A stretch of DNA of 5,461 bases. Origin: Chloroflexota bacterium (lineage in GTDB: Bacteria > Chloroflexota > Dehalococcoidia > UBA2979). The stretch's first letter is position 1. Every line of letters starts with the position of its first letter. The DNA lies in assembly GCA_027592975.1 (NCBI GenBank), contig JAQCJS010000094.1:1-5461 (forward strand). Direction: 5' to 3'. Below are positions 1-5,320 of the stretch, piece after piece. The notes beneath the pieces are model-generated. The model worked only from the letters and a program-made list of their open reading frames with translations. It ran no database searches and had not been told where the DNA came from. A program made the translations under genes and the position numbers.

Positions 1-2
1 AG

Positions 3-641
3 TCGGGGGGCCCGCTTGGCTCACTGCTCCCGGCGCGTGCACTGTCAGCGCTGATCCTGCAGCCCGACTCGTTCACCCCGTGGGACGCGATCATGGGCGG
101 CGGCGGCATCGTCTTCTGCAGCGATCGCACCAGCGTGCTCGTCCTGGCGGAGATGTTCTCCACCTTCGTGGAGGACGAGTCGTGCGGACGCTGCACGACC
201 TGCCAGCGCGGGAACCAGCGCCAGACGGAGATCCTCCGCCGCGTCATCGACGGAGACGGCCGGCGCGAGGACGAGCCGAACCTGAAGCTGATCGACCGCA
301 CGCTGCAGTTCTCCAACTGCGTGCACGGGCAGTTCAGCCCCAAGATCACGCGCAACATGCTCCAGCACTTCCACGACGACTACGAGGCGGCCGTCCTGGG
401 CGTCGACCCGACGCTCTCCGTGAAGGGGCTGTACGAGGTGGTGGTGGCGGATCAGCGCAACGAGCGCCAGCTCCGCGCCGCCGCCGAGATCTGCCCGACG
501 GCGGCGATCCAGGGCGACCCGGGGCGGCGTCGCGTGGTGGACGAGGCGTGCATCCGCTGCGGCGCCTGCCTGGAGGTCGCCCCGGACGCCATGGCGAAGC
601 AGGCGAAGGCGCCGAAGCCAGCGGTAGTCCCGCTCGGCTAA
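3..641 (+). CDS. NuoF-like (51 kDa) NADH dehydrogenase flavoprotein subunit with C-terminal ferredoxin domain, 3' part
   Basis: This is the C-terminal 212 residues of a NuoF-family protein; the 5' end lies outside the window and the frame is open from base 3. NuoF proteins bind NADH and FMN and pass electrons through a [4Fe-4S] cluster (N3). Visible here are SGGPLGSLLP (residues 1-10), matching the GGPSGG-type segment, then MGGGGIVF. The N3 motif ESCGRCTTCQRG has Cys61, Cys64 and Cys67, with the fourth ligand Cys106 in SNCVHG. A ferredoxin-like tail follows: Cys164 in EICPTAAI, then Cys183-IR-Cys186-GA-Cys189. These four can ligate one [4Fe-4S] cluster. The position where a two-cluster ferredoxin has its last Cys is Ala193 (LEVAP). 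The protein ends in a Lys/Pro-rich tail. No nuoG or other complex I gene follows, so it may be a diaphorase-type homologue (formate dehydrogenase or hydrogenase partner) rather than true complex I NuoF. The family call is firm; the exact role is not. Confidence 0.9.
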   Translation, partial: SGGPLGSLLPARALSALILQPDSFTPWDAIMGGGGIVFCSDRTSVLVLAEMFSTFVEDESCGRCTTCQRGNQRQTEILRRVIDGDGRREDEPNLKLIDRTLQFSNCVHGQFSPKITRNMLQHFHDDYEAAVLGVDPTLSVKGLYEVVVADQRNERQLRAAAEICPTAAIQGDPGRRRVVDEACIRCGACLEVAPDAMAKQAKAPKPAVVPLG

Positions 642-677
642 GGCTCCCGGGGCCCGGCCAGTCCTCCCGTGGCGCGG

Positions 678-683
678 TACGCT
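678..683 (+). promoter_or_regulatory. possible -10 element (TACGCT) for the 67-aa membrane protein gene
   Basis: TACGCT fits a TAnnnT -10 box and lies 20 nt before the ATG at 704, so a transcript would start just ahead of the Shine-Dalgarno sequence. The same hexamer serves as -10 in the minus-strand promoter proposed near 5240. No convincing -35 hexamer is present at the right distance (CGGCCA at 17-nt spacing), so read-through from the upstream gene is equally possible. Confidence 0.3.
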
Positions 684-690
684 GGCGGCG

Positions 691-697
691 AAGGAGG
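691..697 (+). promoter_or_regulatory. Shine-Dalgarno sequence AAGGAGG
   Basis: AAGGAGG is a near-perfect match to the anti-Shine-Dalgarno and sits 6 nt before the ATG at 704. It is the main evidence that the small downstream frame is a real gene and that it starts there, rather than being part of the longer frame that is open from base 80. Confidence 0.75.
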
Positions 698-703
698 CCC
701 GGT

Positions 704-907
704 ATGCAGACCCTCCCGCTGACGCGCATCTGGCTTGCGCTGGTCGGAGTCGGAGTGATCTCGTTCGCGGGCTGCGCGGCGGGCGCACTCGACTGCGCGT
801 TCTTCCGCCCCCTCGGGCTCACCGCCATGCTGGCCGCCGCCGCCGTGACCCTCTTCGACGGGGGGGCCAGGCACCGCGACGGCCGGCGCGAGGAGCCACG
901 CGAGTAG
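704..907 (+). CDS. small two-helix membrane protein, function unknown
   Basis: This gene encodes 67 residues, MQTLPLTRIW to EEPRE. I do not recognise the family. Two hydrophobic stretches are visible: residues about 9-29 (WLALVGVGVISFAGCAAGA) and about 36-51 (PLGLTAMLAAAAVTLF). They are followed by a charged tail rich in Arg and Glu (residues 55-67). The likely layout is a two-pass inner-membrane protein with a short cytoplasmic C-terminus. FAGC (21-24) resembles a lipobox, but Phe at -3 is atypical, so a lipoprotein is a weaker alternative. The start is set by AAGGAGG 6 nt upstream. It lies 62 nt after the NuoF-like gene and 125 nt before the mutS start, all on the same strand. The same frame is open back to base 80, but that part overlaps the NuoF-like gene and is Arg/Gly-rich out-of-frame sequence. 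Confidence 0.6.
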   Translation: MQTLPLTRIWLALVGVGVISFAGCAAGALDCAFFRPLGLTAMLAAAAVTLFDGGARHRDGRREEPRE

Positions 908-924
908 CCGAGGACCACGCGCCG

Positions 925-956
925 CCCTCACGCGCCGGGCGTGTGCGCCTTGAGGG
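925..956 (+). terminator. imperfect stem-loop after the 67-aa gene, possible terminator
   Basis: CCCTCACGCGC (925-935) can pair with GTGCG (943-947) and TGAGGG (951-956), giving 11 pairs including one G-U. There is a 3-nt bulge (948-950) and a 7-nt loop. It begins 17 nt after the stop at 907, where a terminator would be expected. No T-run follows, so if it acts it is not a classical intrinsic terminator. Its 3' arm overlaps the -35 hexamer of the mutS promoter. Confidence 0.3.
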
Positions 957-978
957 GGCGGGAGGGCGCCCCTAGACT
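950..978 (+). promoter_or_regulatory. mutS promoter, TTGAGG-N17-TAGACT
   Basis: A sigma70-type promoter is readable as TTGAGG (950-955), a 17-nt spacer and TAGACT (973-978). This predicts a transcription start near 985 and a leader of about 48 nt before the proposed mutS CTG start at 1033. Hexamer quality and ideal spacing in otherwise G+C-rich DNA make it the best promoter in the window. The spacer contains the perfect 8-bp palindrome GGGCGCCC (964-971), whose role, if any, is unknown. Confidence 0.65.
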
Positions 979-1017
979 GGGCTGCAGCCGATCCCTGACC
1001 GTCCCGCGTCTCCCCGC

Positions 1018-1024
1018 GAGAGGG
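1018..1024 (+). promoter_or_regulatory. Shine-Dalgarno sequence GAGAGGG that decides the mutS start
   Basis: GAGAGGG lies 8 nt before the in-frame CTG at 1033. No comparable motif precedes the first in-frame ATG at 1105, where the upstream bases (CTCCTGCTGTTCCGG) are coding for conserved MutS residues. It therefore supports initiation at the non-canonical CTG. Confidence 0.55.
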
Positions 1025-1032
1025 CCCACGCC

Positions 1033-3678
1033 CTGGCCACTCCGGCCCGCCAGCAGTTCCTGGACCTGAAGGCCCAGCACCCGGACGCGCTCCTGCTGTT
1101 CCGGATGGGCGACTTCTACGAGACGTTCGACGAGGACGCCGAGATCGCCGCGCGCGTTCTCGGGATCGCGCTCACCTCCCGCCCCATGGGGAAGGACGAC
1201 GGACGCATCCCGCTTGCCGGGATCCCCTACCACCAGCTCGACCGTTACCTGGACCAGCTCGTCGCCGCGGGCTACCGCGTGGCGATCGGAGAGCAGGTGA
1301 GCCTGCCGCCGTCGAAGGGGGGCGAGCCGGGGCTCGTCCAGCGGCGCGTCACGCGCGTCGTCACGCCGGGGACGGTCGACCGGGGCGAACTGCTCGCCGA
1401 GCGCGGCCACAACTGGCTCGTCGCCGTCGCAGGTGCTCCGGGGGGGCGCTGGGCGCTGGCCGCGTGCGACGTGACGACCGGCGAACTCGAGCTGCAGGTC
1501 GTCGACGCGGACGCCCTCGCGGGCGAATGGACGCGCCTGCGGCCGCGTGAGGCCGTGGTGCCGGAGGGCGTCGAGGTGCCGCGTCCGCCCGCAGCGGCGG
1601 GAGACGTGATGCTGACGGCGCGACCGGCACGTGAGTTCCTCGTCGAACGTGGTGCGGCACGCCTCGCGGAGCGGCTGCACGTCACGAGTCTCGACGGCTT
1701 CGGGCTCGAGGGGCTGGAGGCGGCGACGGGGGCTGCCGGGGCGCTCGTCGGCTACCTGGAGGAGATGTGGCCGCAGGCGTTGCCGCACCTCCGAGCGCCG
1801 CGTGCCGTCCGTGCCACTGAGGTGGTCTACCTGGACCCGCAGACGCGGCGGAACCTGGAGTTGTTTGAGGCGCCGGGCCGGCTCGGGGCGGGAAGCACGG
1901 AGGCCTCGCTCGTGGGGGTGCTCGACCGGACGCTGACGCCGATGGGGGCACGTCTGCTGCGGCTGCACCTCGGACGTCCGTTGCGCCGCGCGGCGGACGC
2001 AGAGGCTCGCCTGGACGATGTGGCGGCGTTCGTCGACGCGACGATGGCACGAGAGGCGCTGAGAGCCGCGCTACGGGGCGTGCCTGACCTGGAACGCCTG
2101 TTGGGGCGGGTACACGCCGGGACCGCGCATGCGCGTCACCTGGTGCAGTTGCGGCACGGGTTCGAGCGGCTGCCCGAGGTGCGCGCGGCGGCGGGACGCG
2201 CCGGTGAAGCAGCACTGCGCGCGGCGGCCGGCGTCGGCGGCGTCGAGGAGGTAGCGGCGGCGATTGAGGCGGCGCTCGAGGATGACGCCCCCGCGGAGGT
2301 GGGCGAGTCGCCTACCGTGCGCGCTGGATTCGACGCCGAGATCGACCGGCTGCGCGGGCTGACGACCGACGCGCGCTCGGCGCTGGCGAGGCTGGAGGCG
2401 GCGGAGCGGGAGCGCACCGGCATCGCCAGTTTGAAGGTCGGCTACAACCGCGTGTTCGGGTACTACCTGGAGTGCCCACGCGCCCAGGCGGAGAAGGCGC
2501 CGCCGGACTACGAGGCGCGGCAGACCCTCGCGAATGCGCAACGCTTCCGCTTCGGCCCGCTGTCAGCGCTGGAGGCGGAGATCCTCGGTGCGAAGGAGTT
2601 GCTGGAGACGGCCGAACGCGGTGTCGTCGAGCGGCTCTGCGCGCAGGTGGCTGCGGCGGGGACGGCGGTGGAGCGGGCGGCGGAGGGGGTGGCGCGCTTT
2701 GACGTGGCGGCGGCGCTGGCCGTGGCCGCGGCCGACGGCAACTGGGTGCGGCCGCAGCTGCACGACGACGGTCCGATCGAGATCGAGGGCGGGCGCCACC
2801 CCGTGGTGGAGGCCCAGGCGCCGCGGGGGACGTTCGTACCGAACGACACGTTCTTGGGCGCTGCCGGGGGCACGGAGTCCCCTGGGGGCAGCGAGGGCGG
2901 GCATCCTGACCTCGTGGTGCTCACCGGCCCGAACATGGCCGGCAAGTCCACTTATCTCCGGCAGACGGCACTCGTCGTGCTGCTGGCGCAGTGTGGCTCG
3001 TTCGTCCCGGCCACGCGCGCACGGATTGGCATGGTCGACCGCATCTTCAGCCGGGTAGGGGCGCAGGACGACATCGCCGCCGGGCAGTCGACGTTCATGG
3101 TGGAGATGCTGGAGACGGCGACAATCTTACATAACGCGACGGAGCGGTCGCTCGTGATCCTCGACGAGGTCGGCCGGGGGACGTCGACCTACGACGGGCT
3201 CGCTATTGCGCGGGCAGTGATCGAGTACCTGCACCACCGTCCGCAGGGCACGCCGCGCACGCTCTTTGCCACCCACTACCACGAACTGACCGCGCTGGCG
3301 GCCACGCTGCCGCGCGTCGCCAATCGCTCGGTGGCGGTGCGCGAGGAGGGCGGCGAGGTGGTGTTCCTCCACCGCATCGTGGACGGAGGGGCGGACCGGT
3401 CGTACGGGGTGCACGTCGCGGCGCTCGCCGGGTTGCCGCGCGCCGTGGTCTCGCGCGCCCGCGAACTGCTCGCTGCCCTCGAGGCCGGGGCGGTCGACCC
3501 GCTGCCCACGGTGGGGCGCGCACCCGACCGCCAGATGTCGTTGCTCGCCGCCGAAGACGAAGCGGTGCTGCAGGCGCTGGCCGACCTCGACCCGGACGTG
3601 CTCACGCCGCTGGCGGCGCTGCAGACGCTGTACGACCTGCGGGCGCAGGCGCGCCGTCGCCTCGGGGCCGAGGGCTGA
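1033..3678 (+). CDS. mutS: DNA mismatch repair protein MutS
   Basis: MutS recognises mismatches and small loops in DNA and, on ATP binding, recruits MutL. With a CTG start the protein is 881 aa, within the usual bacterial range. The N-terminus LATPARQQFLDLKAQHPDAL matches other MutS proteins; the mismatch-reading F-x-E is Phe28-Tyr-Glu30 in MGDFYETF. The connector domain follows, then the lever/core beginning near LDRTLTPMGARLL (297 on) and the clamp/core segment LKVGYNRVFGYY (467-478). The ATPase domain has Walker A GPNMAGKST (632-640, Lys638), signature QSTFMVEM (Ser686), Walker B LVILDE (Asp711, Glu712) and the FATHYHE switch (His748). A Gly/Ser-rich insert precedes Walker A. QMSLL (834-838) resembles a beta-clamp binding motif and LDPDVLTPLAALQTLYDL forms the usual C-terminus. 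The first ATG (1105) would delete 24 conserved residues. The frame is closed upstream by TAG at 973, and no ATG, GTG or TTG lies between. Function is certain; the start codon is inferred. Confidence 0.97.
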   Translation: MATPARQQFLDLKAQHPDALLLFRMGDFYETFDEDAEIAARVLGIALTSRPMGKDDGRIPLAGIPYHQLDRYLDQLVAAGYRVAIGEQVSLPPSKGGEPGLVQRRVTRVVTPGTVDRGELLAERGHNWLVAVAGAPGGRWALAACDVTTGELELQVVDADALAGEWTRLRPREAVVPEGVEVPRPPAAAGDVMLTARPAREFLVERGAARLAERLHVTSLDGFGLEGLEAATGAAGALVGYLEEMWPQALPHLRAPRAVRATEVVYLDPQTRRNLELFEAPGRLGAGSTEASLVGVLDRTLTPMGARLLRLHLGRPLRRAADAEARLDDVAAFVDATMAREALRAALRGVPDLERLLGRVHAGTAHARHLVQLRHGFERLPEVRAAAGRAGEAALRAAAGVGGVEEVAAAIEAALEDDAPAEVGESPTVRAGFDAEIDRLRGLTTDARSALARLEAAERERTGIASLKVGYNRVFGYYLECPRAQAEKAPPDYEARQTLANAQRFRFGPLSALEAEILGAKELLETAERGVVERLCAQVAAAGTAVERAAEGVARFDVAAALAVAAADGNWVRPQLHDDGPIEIEGGRHPVVEAQAPRGTFVPNDTFLGAAGGTESPGGSEGGHPDLVVLTGPNMAGKSTYLRQTALVVLLAQCGSFVPATRARIGMVDRIFSRVGAQDDIAAGQSTFMVEMLETATILHNATERSLVILDEVGRGTSTYDGLAIARAVIEYLHHRPQGTPRTLFATHYHELTALAATLPRVANRSVAVREEGGEVVFLHRIVDGGADRSYGVHVAALAGLPRAVVSRARELLAALEAGAVDPLPTVGRAPDRQMSLLAAEDEAVLQALADLDPDVLTPLAALQTLYDLRAQARRRLGAEG

Positions 3679-3710
3679 CGATGGCCGGGCGTCTCGACAT
3701 GCGCCAGCGG

Positions 3711-5216
3711 TCAGTCGCGAGGCCGGAGGGCGGGCTGCGACCCGAAGACGGGATCGGTGCCGTCGCTGGCCGTCCCCGGGACACCGCTGCTGAAGATCTC
3801 CCGCGTGACCGCGGCGGCGATATCGACGAGCCCGCCCGCCTCGCCGGGCCGGAACGTGCGCGTCGACAGGAGGAGCCCGGCGGCGAAGTCCGCGCTGCGC
3901 TCCGGGTGTGCGGCGGCGACGAGCGCCAGGGCTCCCGCGACGATCGGCGTCGCATACGAGGAGCCGGAGCCGATCGCGTATGGGCCGTCGACGCAGGTCC
4001 ACAGCCCTCGCTCGCAGAGCGCCACCGGGACCGTGCTGACCAGGCCGACGCCCGGCGCGAGGAAGTCGACCGGCTCGCCGAAACGGGCGAACGCTGCCGT
4101 CGTGGTGTAGTCCACCCGGGACGCGTCGAACTCCCCCCCCCCGACCGTGGGCGGCAGCTCGCCGCTCGCCGCGACGGAGAGCACCCCCGGGTAGCGCGCC
4201 GGGAAGGTGACGCCGCTGCGTCCATCGTTGCCGGCCGAGGCGACGACGACCGCGCCCTGCGCCTGCGCGAAGGCGACTGCCTCGCGCAGGGCGGGGGAGT
4301 CGTTTGGCGTGCCGAACGAGATGTTGATGACCTGGGCGCCCATGCGCGCCGCGTAGCGGATGCCCGCGACCGCGTCCGAGATGCGGCCCGTCGCCGTGCA
4401 GTCCAGCACCTTCACGGGCAGGATCCGCGCTCCCCAGGCGACGCCGGCGATGCCTTCGCCGTTGTCGCCACTCGCGGCGGCGATGCCCGCGACGAAGGTG
4501 CCGTGGCCCTCGTCGTCCATGGCGCGCCAGTTGGGCGGCGCGAGGATGTACCCGCACGAGGGGTCGGCGGTGCTGAGTGTGACGAAGTTGCAGCCGGCGA
4601 TGTCGTCGACACAGCCATTGGCGTCGTCGTCGCGGCCCGTGAGGAAGTCCTCATCCTCGTTGATGAAGATGCGGTCGACGAGGTCGGGGTGGTTCCAGTC
4701 CACGCCGGTGTCGATGACCGCGATGACGACACGGCTGTCGCCGGTGACCGTGTCCCACGCCTCCGGCGCCCGCACGGCGTCCAGGTAGGCCTGCTGGTGT
4801 GCGTTGAAGAGCGGGTCGTCCGGATGGCGCGCCGCCCTGAGTACAGCATCGCCTTCGATGCTCCGGACGAGGCCGGTTGCGGTGAGGCGTTGCCCGCTCG
4901 CGTGCGCGTCCTCGCCGGTCCCCACGGGCAGACGGACGCCGTCGTGCGCGACCTCCACGCCCGGGTAGCCGAGCGCGGCCAGCGCGCGCACGAGGGTGAG
5001 CGGCGCGAGCCCGTCCACGGGCTGGAGGTAGAGCGCGTCGGTCCCCGCGGGGGTGGGCCCTGCGGTCACGCTGGTGGACCGAGGTGGGGCGTCGTCCGTC
5101 ATGACGGCCGCTGCCAGCGCGGCCATCAGCACCCAGCGGGAGAGCCGGACGCAGTGCCAGCGATGGTGCCAGCGATGCGGCGGGACGGTTGGAAGGCCCA
5201 GGGCATCATTCCTCAC
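3711..5216 (-). CDS. subtilisin-family (S8) serine peptidase, probably secreted
   Basis: This is a subtilase that likely cleaves proteins outside the cytoplasmic membrane. With the GTG start at 5216 it has 501 aa. Residues 23-39 (VRLSRW then [11 protein letters not shown]) look like a signal peptide after an unusually long n-region. Residues about 60-140 resemble a prodomain, ending in DDPLF and APEAW, as commonly seen just before subtilase cores. The catalytic triad is complete: Asp169 in AVIDTGVDW, His238 in [11 protein letters not shown] and Ser420 in GSGSSYATP. Asn330 in SAGND is the oxyanion residue. [16 protein letters not shown] (196-211) is the Asp/Asn-rich, probably calcium-binding loop of many subtilases. 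The gene is convergent with mutS (32-bp gap) and divergent from mutL. The frame is open up to a GTG at 5345, but the proposed promoter lies inside that extension, favouring 5216. No good Shine-Dalgarno precedes 5216, so the start is uncertain. Codons 359-361 lie in a G10 run. The substrate is unknown. Confidence 0.92.
   Translation of the reverse strand: MRNDALGLPTVPPHRWHHRWHCVRLSRWVLMAALAAAVMTDDAPPRSTSVTAGPTPAGTDALYLQPVDGLAPLTLVRALAALGYPGVEVAHDGVRLPVGTGEDAHASGQRLTATGLVRSIEGDAVLRAARHPDDPLFNAHQQAYLDAVRAPEAWDTVTGDSRVVIAVIDTGVDWNHPDLVDRIFINEDEDFLTGRDDDANGCVDDIAGCNFVTLSTADPSCGYILAPPNWRAMDDEGHGTFVAGIAAASGDNGEGIAGVAWGARILPVKVLDCTATGRISDAVAGIRYAARMGAQVINISFGTPNDSPALREAVAFAQAQGAVVVASAGNDGRSGVTFPARYPGVLSVAASGELPPTVGGGEFDASRVDYTTTAAFARFGEPVDFLAPGVGLVSTVPVALCERGLWTCVDGPYAIGSGSSYATPIVAGALALVAAAHPERSADFAAGLLLSTRTFRPGEAGGLVDIAAAVTREIFSSGVPGTASDGTDPVFGSQPALRPRD
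4133..4142. repeat. homopolymer run of ten C (ten G on the coding strand) in the peptidase gene
   Basis: Ten consecutive C on the plus strand encode Gly-Gly-Gly and the first base of Glu (residues 359-362) of the peptidase, between the oxyanion Asn330 and the catalytic Ser420. It is the longest homopolymer I saw in the window. The frame is intact as given; a gain or loss of one base would shift the frame before Ser420. Confidence 0.9.
5154..5177. repeat. two tandem perfect copies of a 12-bp unit
   Basis: GTGCCAGCGATG occurs at 5154-5165 and again at 5166-5177 without a gap. On the minus strand it encodes His-Arg-Trp-His twice, in the n-region ahead of the peptidase's hydrophobic signal segment. 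A recent in-frame duplication is the simplest explanation. If the gene starts downstream of it, the repeat is untranslated leader. Confidence 0.85.
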
Positions 5217-5222
5217 GCAATG

Positions 5223-5233
5223 CGGATGATCCG
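5223..5233. promoter_or_regulatory. 11-bp palindrome CGGATGATCCG at the peptidase promoter, possible operator
   Basis: CGGAT and ATCCG form perfect 5-bp arms around one central base (5228). The site falls at the predicted transcription start (about 5231) of the minus-strand promoter and within the mutL/peptidase divergent gap. This is a typical place for a repressor site, but a palindrome this short could occur by chance and no second copy was seen. Confidence 0.25.
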
Positions 5234-5237
5234 AGGG

Positions 5238-5266
5238 AGCGTACCCAGCCCTCGATCGGCCAGCAA
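5238..5266 (-). promoter_or_regulatory. peptidase promoter on the minus strand, TTGCTG-N17-TACGCT
   Basis: Reading the minus strand, TTGCTG (5266-5261), a 17-nt spacer and TACGCT (5243-5238) form a sigma70-like promoter with the same spacing as the mutS promoter. The predicted transcription start is near 5231, leaving a leader of about 15 nt before the GTG at 5216. The -35 box keeps only the TTG core. The promoter argues against translation from the upstream GTG at 5345. Confidence 0.45.
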
Positions 5267-5308
5267 CCACTGGGGCGGCCCACTCCGGGCGCGCCACGGG
5301 GCTACCGC

Positions 5309-5315
5309 GGAGGGG
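5309..5315 (+). promoter_or_regulatory. Shine-Dalgarno sequence GGAGGGG of mutL
   Basis: GGAGGGG lies 5 nt before the ATG at 5321 and supports that start. No convincing plus-strand promoter is visible between the peptidase start and this point, so how mutL is transcribed is unclear from the window. Confidence 0.7.
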
Positions 5316-5320
5316 CGGCG

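Noticed and set aside
80..703. Upstream extension of the 67-aa membrane protein frame to base 80
   Set aside because: This part is an out-of-frame reading of the NuoF-like gene; the strong Shine-Dalgarno sequence at 691-697 marks the ATG at 704 as the start.
928..1968. 346-codon minus-strand frame opposite the mutS start
   Set aside because: It lies antisense to conserved MutS coding sequence and the mutS promoter; the protein is Arg/Pro/His-rich with no recognisable domain.
3675..3714. Inverted repeat CTGAC/GTCAG across the mutS-peptidase convergent junction as a bidirectional terminator
   Set aside because: Only five pairs at the outer ends with a 30-nt interior that does not pair continuously, and no T-run on either strand.
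3127..4557. 476-codon open frame on the minus strand spanning the 3' end of mutS and part of the peptidase gene
   Set aside because: It overlaps two well-supported genes, its translation is dominated by Arg, Gly and Ala without any motif, and long spurious frames are expected in GC-rich DNA.
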